Origin: Frigidibacter oleivorans
GTDB taxonomy: Bacteria; Pseudomonadota; Alphaproteobacteria; Rhodobacterales; Rhodobacteraceae
NCBI RefSeq assembly: GCF_003993775.1
Contig: NZ_RJRZ01000006.1
Coordinates: 62,001 to 126,000 of the forward strand
Reading direction: 5' to 3'
DNA length: 64,000 nucleotides
A model generated the notes under the pieces. That model saw only the letters and a program-made list of their open reading frames with translations. It had not been told where the DNA came from and did not search any database. Position numbers and translations under genes: made by a program. Position 1 is the first letter of the stretch, and each line of letters opens with the position of its first letter. This document shows, piece after piece, positions 26,781-35,280 of the stretch.

Positions 26781-28685
26781 GTGGCCGAAGCCGAACTGAT
26801 ACCTCCGCCCGGCTCCGGCGGAGCGCGTGGCGGCGTCGCGCGGGTGAGGCTGTGCCTTCTGGCGACCAGCGACCTGCACGCCCATGTCCTGCCCTATGAC
26901 TACTATGGCGACCGGCCGGACCGGTCGCTGGGCCTCGCGCTGCTGGCCGAACAGATCGCGGCCCTGCGCGCCGCCTGCCCGAACTCGCTGCTGCTGGACA
27001 ATGGCGACCTGCTGCAGGGCAACCCGATGGGCGATCTGGTCGCCGAACGCGGGCTGGAGGAGGGGATCCCGCATCCGATGATCGCGGCGATGAACGTGGC
27101 GGGTTTCGACGCGGCGACGGTCGGCAACCACGATTTCGACTATGGGCTGGAATTCATGCTGCGGGCGCTGGAGGGGGCGGATTTCCCCGTCATCTCGGCC
27201 AATGTGGTGACGCATCAGGGCGCGACGCCCGCCGAGGACGAAACCCTGCTGCCGCCCTTCGTGATCCTCGACCGCGAGGTGGTGGACGAGGCGGGGGCGC
27301 GGCATCCGCTGCGGATCGGGGTGATCGGCACGGTGCCGCCGCAGGTGATGACCTGGAACGCGCCGCTGCTGCTGGGGCGGGTGACGACGCGCGATCCGGT
27401 GCAGGCGCTGGCGGCCTGGCTGCCGCACATGCGCACTGCGGGGGCCGATCTGGTGGTGGTGCTGGCCCATTGCGGCATCGGCGGCGCCGAATACCGCGAC
27501 GGGATGGAGAATGCCGCCCTGCCCATCGCCGCGCTGCCGGGGGTGGATGCGGTGGTGGCGGGGCATTCGCATCTGGTCTTTCCCTCGGCCCCCTTCGCGG
27601 GGCTTCCCGGCGTCGACGCGGCGCAGGGCCGCCTGCACGGCAAGCCGGCGGTGATGCCGGGCTTCTGGGGATCGCATCTGGGGGTCATCGATCTGGCGCT
27701 GGACCGCGACGCGGGCGGCGCGTGGCGCGTGGCCGAGTCGAAGGCGCGGGTGCAGGAGATCGACCCCGCGGCCCCCTCCGGCCCGGCCGAGGCGCGGCTG
27801 TCGGCGGCGGTGGTCGTGGCGCATGTGGCGACCCTCGCCGCGATCCGCAGCCCGGTGGGCGAAACGCGGGTGACGCTGTCGACCCGCTTTGCCCAGGTCG
27901 CCGATTGCCCGGCGCTGGCGCTGGTGGCCGAGGCGCAGGCCAGCCCCTTGCGCGAATTCCTCGCCGGCAAGCCCGAAGGTGCGATGCCGGTCCTGTCGGC
28001 GGTGGCGCCCTTCCGCGCCGGCGGGCGGGGCGGCCCCGGGAACTACACCCATATCCCGCCGGGCGAGATCCTGCTGCGCCATCTGGCCGACCTCTATCCT
28101 TATCCCAACCGGCTGTGCGCGGTCGAGGTGACGGGCGCGGAACTGGTCGACTGGCTGGAACAGAGCGCGAGCCTCTTCCGCCGGCTGGAACCCGGCGTGA
28201 CCGAACAGCTGCTGATGGAAACCGATTTCCCGGGCTACAATTTCGACGTGATCCACGGCGTCACGTACCGGATCGACCCGACCCGGCAGGCGCGGTTCGA
28301 CATCGGCGGCGAGCGGGTCTGGGACGGGCCGGGGCGCATCCGCGACCTGCGCCATCGCGGCCGGAAGGTGCAGCCGTCCGACCGGTTCATCGTCGCCACC
28401 AACAACTACCGCGCGCATGGCGGCGGGGTGTCGGGCCGGGCGGGACGGCTGGTCTACGAAGGCGAGATCACCAACCGCGAGGCGCTGCGCCGCCATATCG
28501 ACGCGCAGGCGCGGATCGCGCCGCGCCGACCGGGGACGTGGCGCTTCGTCGACCTGCCGGGGACCGAGGCGCTGTTCGACGGATCGCCCGAGGCGACGGC
28601 GGCCGAGGCGGCGGCGGCCGATCCGCGGATCAGCCTCGAAGGCACCGGCGCCGGCGGCTTTGCCCGCTTCCGCTTCCGCTTCTGA
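26781..28685 (+). CDS. 2',3'-cyclic-nucleotide 2'-phosphodiesterase/3'-nucleotidase-like (CpdB), leaderless
   Basis: The 634-residue protein has an N-terminal metallophosphoesterase domain (TSDLHAHVLPYD, DNGDLLQGNP, GNHDFDYG, AHCGIGG, GHSHLVFP) and a C-terminal 5'-nucleotidase domain (YNFDVIHGVTYRID, FIVATNNYR). This is the CpdB layout for scavenging phosphate from 2',3'-cyclic nucleotides. CpdB is normally periplasmic, but the N terminus here (MAEAELIPPPGSGGARG) has no hydrophobic export signal. It is therefore cytosolic, or exported in an unseen way. The start is a GTG. The HAD gene follows after 20 bp. Confidence 0.85.
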   Translation: MAEAELIPPPGSGGARGGVARVRLCLLATSDLHAHVLPYDYYGDRPDRSLGLALLAEQIAALRAACPNSLLLDNGDLLQGNPMGDLVAERGLEEGIPHPMIAAMNVAGFDAATVGNHDFDYGLEFMLRALEGADFPVISANVVTHQGATPAEDETLLPPFVILDREVVDEAGARHPLRIGVIGTVPPQVMTWNAPLLLGRVTTRDPVQALAAWLPHMRTAGADLVVVLAHCGIGGAEYRDGMENAALPIAALPGVDAVVAGHSHLVFPSAPFAGLPGVDAAQGRLHGKPAVMPGFWGSHLGVIDLALDRDAGGAWRVAESKARVQEIDPAAPSGPAEARLSAAVVVAHVATLAAIRSPVGETRVTLSTRFAQVADCPALALVAEAQASPLREFLAGKPEGAMPVLSAVAPFRAGGRGGPGNYTHIPPGEILLRHLADLYPYPNRLCAVEVTGAELVDWLEQSASLFRRLEPGVTEQLLMETDFPGYNFDVIHGVTYRIDPTRQARFDIGGERVWDGPGRIRDLRHRGRKVQPSDRFIVATNNYRAHGGGVSGRAGRLVYEGEITNREALRRHIDAQARIAPRRPGTWRFVDLPGTEALFDGSPEATAAEAAAADPRISLEGTGAGGFARFRFRF

Positions 28686-28705
28686 GCCGCAGGAAGGAAA
28701 TCCCC

Positions 28706-29365
28706 GTGTCCGCACCGCCTGCCTTCGCGGCCGTCATCTTCGATCTGGACGGGCTGCTGCTGGATACCGAACGGCTGGCGCTGGCCTCGGGCCGGGCGGT
28801 GCTGGCGCGGATGGGGCACGAGGTGGGGGAGGAGTTCTTCCTGACGCTGGTGGGCATCGACGCGCCCGAGGGGCATCGCCGGCTGTGTGCCCATCTGGGC
28901 TGCGATCTGGATGCCGACGAACTCGACCGCAGCTGGCTGGCCGAGATGGACCTGATGATCGCCGCCTCGGGCATTCCGCTGCGGCCGGGCGTGCATGCGG
29001 TTCTGGACGCGCTGGACCGGCTGGACCTGCCCCGTGCCGTCGCCACCAACAGCGCCACGGCGCGGGCGCGGACGAAGCTGCAGGCGGCGGGGCTGGCCGG
29101 GCGGTTTCCGGTGATCGTCGGGCTGACCGATGTCGCCGCCGGCAAGCCCGCCCCCGACGTCTATCTGGAGGCGGCGCGGCGGCTTGGCGCCGATCCGACG
29201 CGCTGCCTTGCGCTGGAGGACAGCGACACCGGCGTGCGGGCGGCGCTGGCCGCGGGCATGACCGTGGTGCAGGTGCCCGACCTGCTGCCCGGCAGCGAGG
29301 GCCGCGCGCACCGGCAGGCGCAGCGGCTGGACGAGATCATCGACCTGCTGCAACCCGGGGGTTGA
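28706..29365 (+). CDS. HAD-superfamily phosphatase (beta-phosphoglucomutase-like)
   Basis: The 219-residue protein has HAD motif I FDLDGLLLDTE, motif II around VATNSATARA, the lysine in AAGKPAPDVYL and motif IV LEDSDTGVRAAL. The cap is alpha-helical, as in phosphoglycolate phosphatase and beta-phosphoglucomutase relatives. A strong AGGAAGGAA ribosome site supports the GTG at 28706. It follows the CpdB-like gene, so a role in dephosphorylating small sugars or nucleoside products is plausible. Confidence 0.85.
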   Translation: MSAPPAFAAVIFDLDGLLLDTERLALASGRAVLARMGHEVGEEFFLTLVGIDAPEGHRRLCAHLGCDLDADELDRSWLAEMDLMIAASGIPLRPGVHAVLDALDRLDLPRAVATNSATARARTKLQAAGLAGRFPVIVGLTDVAAGKPAPDVYLEAARRLGADPTRCLALEDSDTGVRAALAAGMTVVQVPDLLPGSEGRAHRQAQRLDEIIDLLQPGG

Positions 29366-29520
29366 TCCCGGCAACCCGCGCCCGCCCTTTGCGCGCGGGG
29401 GCATCTTTCTGCCCAAGGATTGGGCGGCGCACGCTTTCGCCCCCGGCGCCGCCGGGGCGGCCGTTCCGGCGGCAGCGAAGCGGCGCCACTGTCCTTCCGA
29501 AGAGACAGGACGATCCGGGA

Positions 29521-30534
29521 GTGACCGACGTGTTCCATCAGAAGATTGCCGCGCTTGCCGCCGCCGCCGCGCTGCTGGCGGGGGCCGCGCTTGCCCAGAC
29601 CAGCACGCCCTTTGCGCTGGACTGGAAGTTCGAGGGCCCCTCGGCGCCCTATTTCCTGGCCATCGACAACGGCCATTTCGCGGCGGCCGGGCTGGATGTG
29701 GCCATTTCCGAAGGCGCGGGCTCGCTCGACGCGATCCCGAAGGTGGCGACCGGCGCCTATCCCTTCGGCTTCGCCGACATCAACAGCCTGATGAAATTCC
29801 TCGACCAGAATCCCGGCGCGCCGGTGACGATGGTGATGATGGTCTATGACAAGCCCTCCTTCGCCGTGGTCGGGCGCAAGTCGCTGGGCGTGGCGGCGCC
29901 GAAGGATCTGGAAGGCAAGACCCTGGGCGCGCCGCCCCCGGACGGGGCCTGGGCGCAGTTCCCGATCTTCGCGGCGGAAAACGGGCTGGACATGGCCGCG
30001 ATCACGGTCGAACCCGTGGGCTTCCCGGTGCGCGAGCCGATGCTGGCCGACGGGCAGGTTGCGGCGGTGACGGGCTTCAGCTTCACCTCGGCGCTGAACG
30101 CCAAGCGGCTGGGCGTGCCGGCGGATGACATCGCGGTGCTGCTGATGGCCGATTACGGTGTGGCGCTGTATGGCAACGGCATCATCGTCAATACCGACTT
30201 TGCCGCGGCCAACCCCGATGCGGTCAGGGGCTTCCTGTCCGCCGTCGCCGCCGGCTGGACGGATGCGGTGGCCGACCCCGCCGCCGCCGTGGCCGCGCTG
30301 GCCAGCCGCAACCCGGCCGCCGACATGGCGCTGGAACAGGAACGGCTGGAAATGGCCATCGCCGACAACGTGCTGACCGACTGGGTCAGGGCCAACGGCT
30401 TTGGCGGCATCGACCCGGCGCGGATGGACAAGGCGATCGAGCAGACGAAATCGGTCTACACGTTCCAGAACGAACCCGATGCCGCGCTGTATTTCGACGC
30501 GAGCTTCCTGCCCGAGGGCGCGACGCTGGAATGA
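29521..30534 (+). CDS. ABC transporter substrate-binding protein, NitT/TauT (NMT1) family
   Basis: The 337-residue precursor has a signal peptide (FHQKIAALAAAAALLAGAALA) and an NMT1/THI5-like binding domain: LDWKFEGPSAPYFLAIDNG, then GAGSLDAIPKVATGAYPFG. This family binds sulfonates, riboflavin- or thiamine-related pyrimidines, or nitrate. The sequence does not fix the ligand. Two GTG starts are possible. The one at 29530 is better placed for a GGGAG ribosome site (29517-29521), while 29521 is the longest. No TPP or other riboswitch is visible upstream. Confidence 0.82.
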   Translation: MTDVFHQKIAALAAAAALLAGAALAQTSTPFALDWKFEGPSAPYFLAIDNGHFAAAGLDVAISEGAGSLDAIPKVATGAYPFGFADINSLMKFLDQNPGAPVTMVMMVYDKPSFAVVGRKSLGVAAPKDLEGKTLGAPPPDGAWAQFPIFAAENGLDMAAITVEPVGFPVREPMLADGQVAAVTGFSFTSALNAKRLGVPADDIAVLLMADYGVALYGNGIIVNTDFAAANPDAVRGFLSAVAAGWTDAVADPAAAVAALASRNPAADMALEQERLEMAIADNVLTDWVRANGFGGIDPARMDKAIEQTKSVYTFQNEPDAALYFDASFLPEGATLE

Positions 30535-30607
30535 TCGCGGCCGGATCGGCAAAAGGGCGGACCTGTGCCGGGCGAGCGCGTCGCCCGGCCCCTTCGGCGG
30601 CGGGACC

Positions 30608-31396
30608 ATGACCAACCTCATCGACATCAAGGGCGTGACCCACGCCTATCGCACCAAGGCCGGCCCGCTGCCGGTGCTGGACAACCTCAACATCGCGGTG
30701 CCGGAGGGCGAGTTCTGCGCCGTCGTCGGCCCCTCGGGCTGCGGCAAGTCCACGCTGACGCGGCTGGTGGCGGGGCTGATGAAGCCCGACCGGGGCGAGG
30801 TCTGGCTGCATGGCGAACTGGTGAAGAGCCCGCGCAAGACCGTGGGCATGGCCTTCCAGAACCCGGTGATGCTGGAATGGCGCACGATCCTCGACAACGT
30901 CATCCTGCCGCTGGAGATCGTGGCCCCCGCGATGCCCCGCGCGCAGAAGGAGGCTCGGGCGCGCGAGTTGCTGGCGATGGTGGGCCTTGCGGGGTTCGAG
31001 GCCAAGCGCCCCTCGGAACTGTCCGGCGGCATGCGCCAGCGGGCGAGCCTGTGCCGCGCCATCGTGCACAGGCCGGACGTGCTGATCATGGACGAACCCT
31101 TCGGCGCGCTCGACAACTTCACCCGCGAGGATCTGTGGCAGACCATGCGCGACCTGCGCGCGAAGGAGCCCTTCACCTGCGTGCTGATCACCCATGACCT
31201 GCGGGAAAGCGTCTTCCTGGGCGATCAGGTGATCGTGCTGTCGGGGCGGCCCGCCACCACGCAATACGTGATGGACGTGACCCTGCCCGCCGACCGGACG
31301 CTCGACATCCTCTACACGCCCCAGGTGGCCGACATGCTGCATATCCTGCGCGACCAGATCCGCATCGCCCAGGGGCGCGACGGCGGGGTGCACTGA
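30608..31396 (+). CDS. ABC transporter ATPase, NitT/TauT family
   Basis: The 262-residue ATPase has Walker A GPSGCGKST, signature ELSGGMRQRASL and Walker B VLIMDEPFGALD followed by the H-loop ITHDLRES. It energises the importer formed with the preceding binding protein and the permease whose ATG overlaps its stop (TGATG). Substrate specificity is unknown. Confidence 0.92.
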   Translation: MTNLIDIKGVTHAYRTKAGPLPVLDNLNIAVPEGEFCAVVGPSGCGKSTLTRLVAGLMKPDRGEVWLHGELVKSPRKTVGMAFQNPVMLEWRTILDNVILPLEIVAPAMPRAQKEARARELLAMVGLAGFEAKRPSELSGGMRQRASLCRAIVHRPDVLIMDEPFGALDNFTREDLWQTMRDLRAKEPFTCVLITHDLRESVFLGDQVIVLSGRPATTQYVMDVTLPADRTLDILYTPQVADMLHILRDQIRIAQGRDGGVH

Positions 31397-32160
31397 TGGA
31401 GACCGCGCAGAAGATCGGCGTGCCGCTGGCCGCGATGGTCGTCTTCCTGCTGCTGTGGGAGTTGCTGGTCTGGGCCAATGGCTGGCCGAACTATGTCATG
31501 GCCTCGCCCTCGGACCTGCCGGCGGCCTATGCCCGGTTCTGGAACCTGTTCCTGGTCATGGGCTGGCAGACGCTGTGGCGCACGGTGGCGGGGCTGGCGC
31601 TGGCCGTGCTGGTGGGGATGATCCTCGGCATGATCATGGGCTTTTCCCGCATCGCGCGCGAGGCGCTGTATCCGCTGCTGGTGGGGTTCAACGCCGTGCC
31701 GAAGGCGACGCTGGTGCCGGTGCTGTCGCTGATCTTCATCGGCCAGCACAACTTCAACACCGTGATGATGGCCTTCCTGATCTCGTTCTTCCCGATCGCG
31801 GTGTCGGTGGGCATCGGCCTGTCGACGCTGGAGCCGGAATACCGCGACATCCTGCGTTCGCTCGGCGCCTCGCGGCTGACCATCTTCCGCAAGATCGCCC
31901 TGCCCAAGACGCTGCCGGAATTCTTCGGCGCGCTGAAGGTGGCGGTGACGCTGGCCTTCATCGGCACCAATCTGGTGGAGATCGTGGCCCCGCATGGCCG
32001 GGGGCTTGGGGCGCTGTTCTCCTCGGGCGTCACCAACGGGGATTACCCGCTGATGTTCGCCGTGCTCATCGCGCTCGCGCTGCTGGGGATCGTGCTCTAC
32101 TACGCGGTGGTGGCGCTGGAACGCATCTTCGCCGGCTGGGCCGAACGCGAGCCCCACTAG
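31396..32160 (+). CDS. ABC transporter permease, NitT/TauT family
   Basis: The 254-residue inner-membrane protein has about six hydrophobic segments and the coupling loop YRDILRSLGASRLTIFRKIALP. It is the membrane part of the importer encoded from 29521. It overlaps the ATPase stop by one base, so the two are coupled. The SRP RNA gene follows. Confidence 0.92.
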   Translation: METAQKIGVPLAAMVVFLLLWELLVWANGWPNYVMASPSDLPAAYARFWNLFLVMGWQTLWRTVAGLALAVLVGMILGMIMGFSRIAREALYPLLVGFNAVPKATLVPVLSLIFIGQHNFNTVMMAFLISFFPIAVSVGIGLSTLEPEYRDILRSLGASRLTIFRKIALPKTLPEFFGALKVAVTLAFIGTNLVEIVAPHGRGLGALFSSGVTNGDYPLMFAVLIALALLGIVLYYAVVALERIFAGWAEREPH

Positions 32161-32220
32161 ACGTCCGTCGGGGTGCGATCCCTGGCGGGCCTTGCAGGAC
32201 CGCGCGCCCGGGTCTATATG

Positions 32221-32325
32221 GCCCCCCGAGAGGTTGGCGCGGGCAGGCACCTCGCCAACCCGGTCAGGTCCGGAAGGAAGCAGCCGTAACGAGCCCCGCT
32301 TGGGTCGTTGTCCAGCCTCTCACCC
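32221..32325 (+). ncRNA. ffs: Signal recognition particle RNA (4.5S type)
   Basis: The universally conserved SRP core is present (GGTCAGGTCCGGAAGGAAGC, then AGCCGTAACGAGC, then GGGTCGTTGTCCAGCC). The outer stem pairs GAGAGG at 32228-32233 with CCTCTC at 32316-32321. The size, about 100 nt, fits the small bacterial form that binds Ffh. Exact ends are estimates. Confidence 0.93.
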
Positions 32326-32394
32326 TTTCCCCGCATATCGCCGGAATGGTGCGACCGCCTCGGCGGCCGCGGCGCATGACGCGGGGCGACGGCC

Positions 32395-33402
32395 TCAATC
32401 CGCCGCGGCCTGTCGCGCGGGGCCGATCCCGAAGGACTGGCGATAGCTGGCGGGGGCCATGCCGGTCAGCTTCTGAAAGCTCTTGCGGAACGCGGCGACA
32501 TCGCCGTAGCCCACATCCCAGGCGATGCGGTCCACGGGGGCGTTGGTGCCTTCCAGCGCCTCGCGCGCCCGCGCGACACGGACCTGCTGCAGATAGTCGT
32601 TCGGACGGTGCCCGGTGGCGGCGGTAAAGCGGCGCAGGAAGGTGCGCTCGGTCATCCCCGCCACCGCCTGCAGGTCGCCCACGGTCAGGGGTTCTGCCGA
32701 ATGCGCATGCAGGTGATGCTGCGCGCGGCGGATCGGTTCGTCGCCATGATCGAAGCGGGGAAGGAAGGGCGTGAAGGGGCGCTGGCTCGACCGGGGCGGC
32801 TCGATCAGCAGGAAACGCGCGGTGGCGAGCATGGTCGAGGGGCCGAGCAACCGCTCGACCAGCGTCAGGCCGAGGTCGGTCCAGGCGAGGATGCCGCCCG
32901 CGGTGACGATGTCGCCGTCGTCCAGCACCATGTGCTCTTCGGCCAGATGGATACCGGGATGGCGGCGGGCCAGCGCCTCGGCGAAGGCCCAGTGGGTGGT
33001 GGCGCGGCGACCTTCCAGAAGGCCGGTCTCGGCCAGCACGAAGGCTCCGGCGCAGACCGAGCAGAGCGTCGCCCCTTCGGCATGACGGTCGCGCAGCCAT
33101 TCGGCGGCGTCGGGCCGCGCCGCCATCCGCTCGGGCATCACCAGGCTTGGCGGCAGGATCACATGGGACAGGCGGTGGCGGTCCGAGGGATGGCTGTCCC
33201 AGTCCGCGCGGATCCCGTCGCCGCCGGCCCGCCAGTGCGACACGCGGATCTCGCGCCGGGGGGTCCCCGACCATTCGCCGGCGATGCGGAACAGGTCCGT
33301 CAGCCCGTAGATCGCCGAAAGCTGGCAATCCGGATAGATCAGCAGGCCGATCTCGGCCACCGGTTCGCCGGGATGCGTCATTGGCGGTTCTGCCTCGATC
33401 AT
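32395..33402 (-). CDS. GlxA-family AraC-type transcriptional regulator
   Basis: The 335-residue regulator joins an N-terminal DJ-1/PfpI-like domain (IGLLIYPDCQLSAIYG, with the nucleophile-elbow-like CSVCAGAFVLAETG) to a C-terminal AraC helix-turn-helix pair (LQAVAGMTERTFLRRF and DVGYGDVAAFRKSF). Relatives regulate amine or arginine catabolism, or sense small metabolites. An upstream GTG at 33417 and a downstream ATG at 33381 are alternative starts. It is divergent from the chloroperoxidase-like gene, which it may control. Confidence 0.85.
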   Translation of the reverse strand: MIEAEPPMTHPGEPVAEIGLLIYPDCQLSAIYGLTDLFRIAGEWSGTPRREIRVSHWRAGGDGIRADWDSHPSDRHRLSHVILPPSLVMPERMAARPDAAEWLRDRHAEGATLCSVCAGAFVLAETGLLEGRRATTHWAFAEALARRHPGIHLAEEHMVLDDGDIVTAGGILAWTDLGLTLVERLLGPSTMLATARFLLIEPPRSSQRPFTPFLPRFDHGDEPIRRAQHHLHAHSAEPLTVGDLQAVAGMTERTFLRRFTAATGHRPNDYLQQVRVARAREALEGTNAPVDRIAWDVGYGDVAAFRKSFQKLTGMAPASYRQSFGIGPARQAAAD

Positions 33403-33475
33403 TGTCCGATTTGCCACGCCTCATCCTCGGCCAAAGCGCCTAGCTTTGTCCATGTCGAAACCCGGAGGACAGGCA

Positions 33476-34429
33476 ATGCACATCGAACTGACCCGGCGCG
33501 CGATGCTGGCGACCGCGACCGCTGCCGCCGCGATCGGCGCCCTGTCGTGCCGCGCCCTCGCCCAGACCCTTCAAGCACAAGGAGACATCATCATGTCCAC
33601 CATCACCACCAAGGACGGCGTCGAGATCTTCTACAAGGACTGGGGCCCGCGCGATGCGCAGCCCATCGTCTTCCACCATGGCTGGCCGCTGTCGGCCGAC
33701 GACTGGGACGGGCAGATGCTGTTCTTCCTGGCCCAGGGCTATCGCGTCATCGCCCATGACCGGCGCGGCCACGGCCGGTCCGCGCAGGTCTCGGACGGGC
33801 ACGACATGGACCATTACGCCGCCGACGTGGCGGCGCTGACCGAAGCGCTGGATCTGAGAAATGCGATCCATATCGGCCATTCCACCGGCGGCGGCGAGGT
33901 TGCCCGATACGTCGCGCAGTTCGGCGAACCCGCGGGCCGCGTCGCCAAGGCGGTGCTGGTGTCGGCGGTGACGCCGCTGATGCTGAAGACCGAAGCCAAC
34001 CCCGAAGGCCTGCCTCGTGAGGTCTTCGACGGCTTCCGCGCGGCGCTGGCCGGCAACCGGGCGCAGTTCTACCGCGATGTGCCGGCGGGGCCGTTCTACG
34101 GTTTCAACCGGGACGGGGCCGAGGTTTTTGAAGGCGTGATCCAGAACTGGTGGCGCCAGGGGATGATGGGCTCGGCCAAGGCCCATTACGAAGGCATCAA
34201 GGCCTTCTCGGAAACCGACCAGACCGCGGATCTGCAGGCAATCGGCGTGCCGGTGCTGGTGCTGCATGGCGAGGACGACCAGATCGTGCCGATTGCCGAT
34301 GCGGCGCTGAAGTCGATCGAGCTGCTGCGGAACGGCACGCTGAAGACCTATCCGGGCTATGGTCACGGCATGCTGACCCTCAACGCCGACGTGCTGAACG
34401 CGGATCTGCTGGCCTTCGTGAAGGCCTGA
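33476..34429 (+). CDS. Alpha/beta hydrolase, non-heme chloroperoxidase-like, with Tat-type leader and internal start
   Basis: The 317-residue protein has a catalytic triad typical of cofactor-free haloperoxidases/esterases: nucleophile in GHSTGGGE, acid in LHGEDDQIVP, histidine in YPGYGHGM. A leader (ELTRRAMLATAT, then a hydrophobic run to ALAQ) looks like a Tat signal. The canonical family start, MSTITTKDGVEIFYKDWG, lies at 33593 and has its own strong ribosome site AAGGAG (33579-33584). The first start at 33476 also has GGAGGAC upstream. Exported and cytosolic forms are both possible. Confidence 0.85.
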   Translation: MHIELTRRAMLATATAAAAIGALSCRALAQTLQAQGDIIMSTITTKDGVEIFYKDWGPRDAQPIVFHHGWPLSADDWDGQMLFFLAQGYRVIAHDRRGHGRSAQVSDGHDMDHYAADVAALTEALDLRNAIHIGHSTGGGEVARYVAQFGEPAGRVAKAVLVSAVTPLMLKTEANPEGLPREVFDGFRAALAGNRAQFYRDVPAGPFYGFNRDGAEVFEGVIQNWWRQGMMGSAKAHYEGIKAFSETDQTADLQAIGVPVLVLHGEDDQIVPIADAALKSIELLRNGTLKTYPGYGHGMLTLNADVLNADLLAFVKA

Positions 34430-34546
34430 CCGCCGCCGACCGGGGGACCGCCACGCGCGGTCCCCCGACGGGGGGCAGATATGGCGGTGCTTGGCGTTGA
34501 GGGCGAACCTCAGGTGGTTTCCCGCGCCGGAACGCGGCCGCTTTCT

Positions 34547-35200
34547 TCAGGATGTCACGCTCCGCCCGCTGACGCGCGCATCCCAGGCCATCATGGCAAT
34601 CTCGGCGATGCTTTCCAGGTCGGCGCGGGTGACGCCATCGCGGGCGAGGACCGACATGCCGTTCTGAACGCCTTGGACGAAGCGTGCAAGTGCATGGATG
34701 TCGACCGTGGCGGGTATCTCACCATCCTGGACGCCGCGCCGCAGCCGCTCTTCAAGCCGCTCGAACGCGGCATTGCGGGCTGACAGGACCAGCGCGCCAA
34801 GCTGCGCATTGCCCTCGCAGCCGACGGCCGAGAGCGTGACCATGCAACCCGCAACCGCCTGGCTGAGGCTCGCGGCCGAGTCCATGAGAAAGGACTGCAC
34901 GGCGCCGCGTGCGGTCTCTGCCGCGAAGAACCCTCCCCAGGCCTTCGCCTCGTTTTCGCGGCGATAATGGTCGAGTGCCTCGGCGTAGAGCTGGTCCTTG
35001 GAGCCGAACGCGGCGTAAAGGCTGGGCGAGCCGATCCCCAACGCTTCGGTCAGATCGGCAATCGACGTGGCGGAATAGCCCTTCTTCCAGAACAATCGGG
35101 TTGCGGCATCCAATGCCGCCTTGCGGTCGAACGCGCGTGGACGGCCGCGCGCGCGGGGCGCGCAGTCAGCCTCATTCGTCGCTGTCGGTTCTTTCTTCAT
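34547..35200 (-). CDS. TetR-family regulator
   Basis: The 217-residue repressor has a TetR DNA-binding domain (ALDAATRLFWKKGYSATSIA, then LGIGSPSLYAAFGSKDQLY) and a helical ligand domain of the AcrR/NemR type. It is divergent from an SDR gene. The perfect palindrome in the gap (35251-35266) is the likely operator for both. The ligand is unknown. Confidence 0.9.
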   Translation of the reverse strand: MKKEPTATNEADCAPRARGRPRAFDRKAALDAATRLFWKKGYSATSIADLTEALGIGSPSLYAAFGSKDQLYAEALDHYRRENEAKAWGGFFAAETARGAVQSFLMDSAASLSQAVAGCMVTLSAVGCEGNAQLGALVLSARNAAFERLEERLRRGVQDGEIPATVDIHALARFVQGVQNGMSVLARDGVTRADLESIAEIAMMAWDARVSGRSVTS

Positions 35201-35250
35201 CGATCAATACATAAACCATTGACAGTGGATCGCAACGCTCCCACCTATTC

Positions 35251-35266
35251 TGTATCGACTGATACA
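35251..35266. promoter_or_regulatory. TetR-type operator palindrome TGTATC-N4-GATACA
   Basis: A perfect 6-bp inverted repeat with a 4-bp spacer lies 15 bp before the SDR start and 51 bp before the divergent TetR start. Its position over the SDR transcription start region suits repression. A TTGACA at 35219 could be the -35 of the SDR promoter. Confidence 0.65.
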
Positions 35267-35280
35267 AAAAGGTGGCGAAG

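Noticed and set aside
29366-29520. Possible TPP or other riboswitch before the NitT/TauT-type operon
   Set aside because: No conserved TPP core (CTGAGA or ACCTGATC type) or other riboswitch signature was found, only a short hairpin-forming stretch.
35219-35251. A full sigma-70 promoter for the SDR gene (TTGACA with TATTCT)
   Set aside because: The spacer would be 21 bp, too long for a normal promoter, so only the -35 candidate is mentioned.
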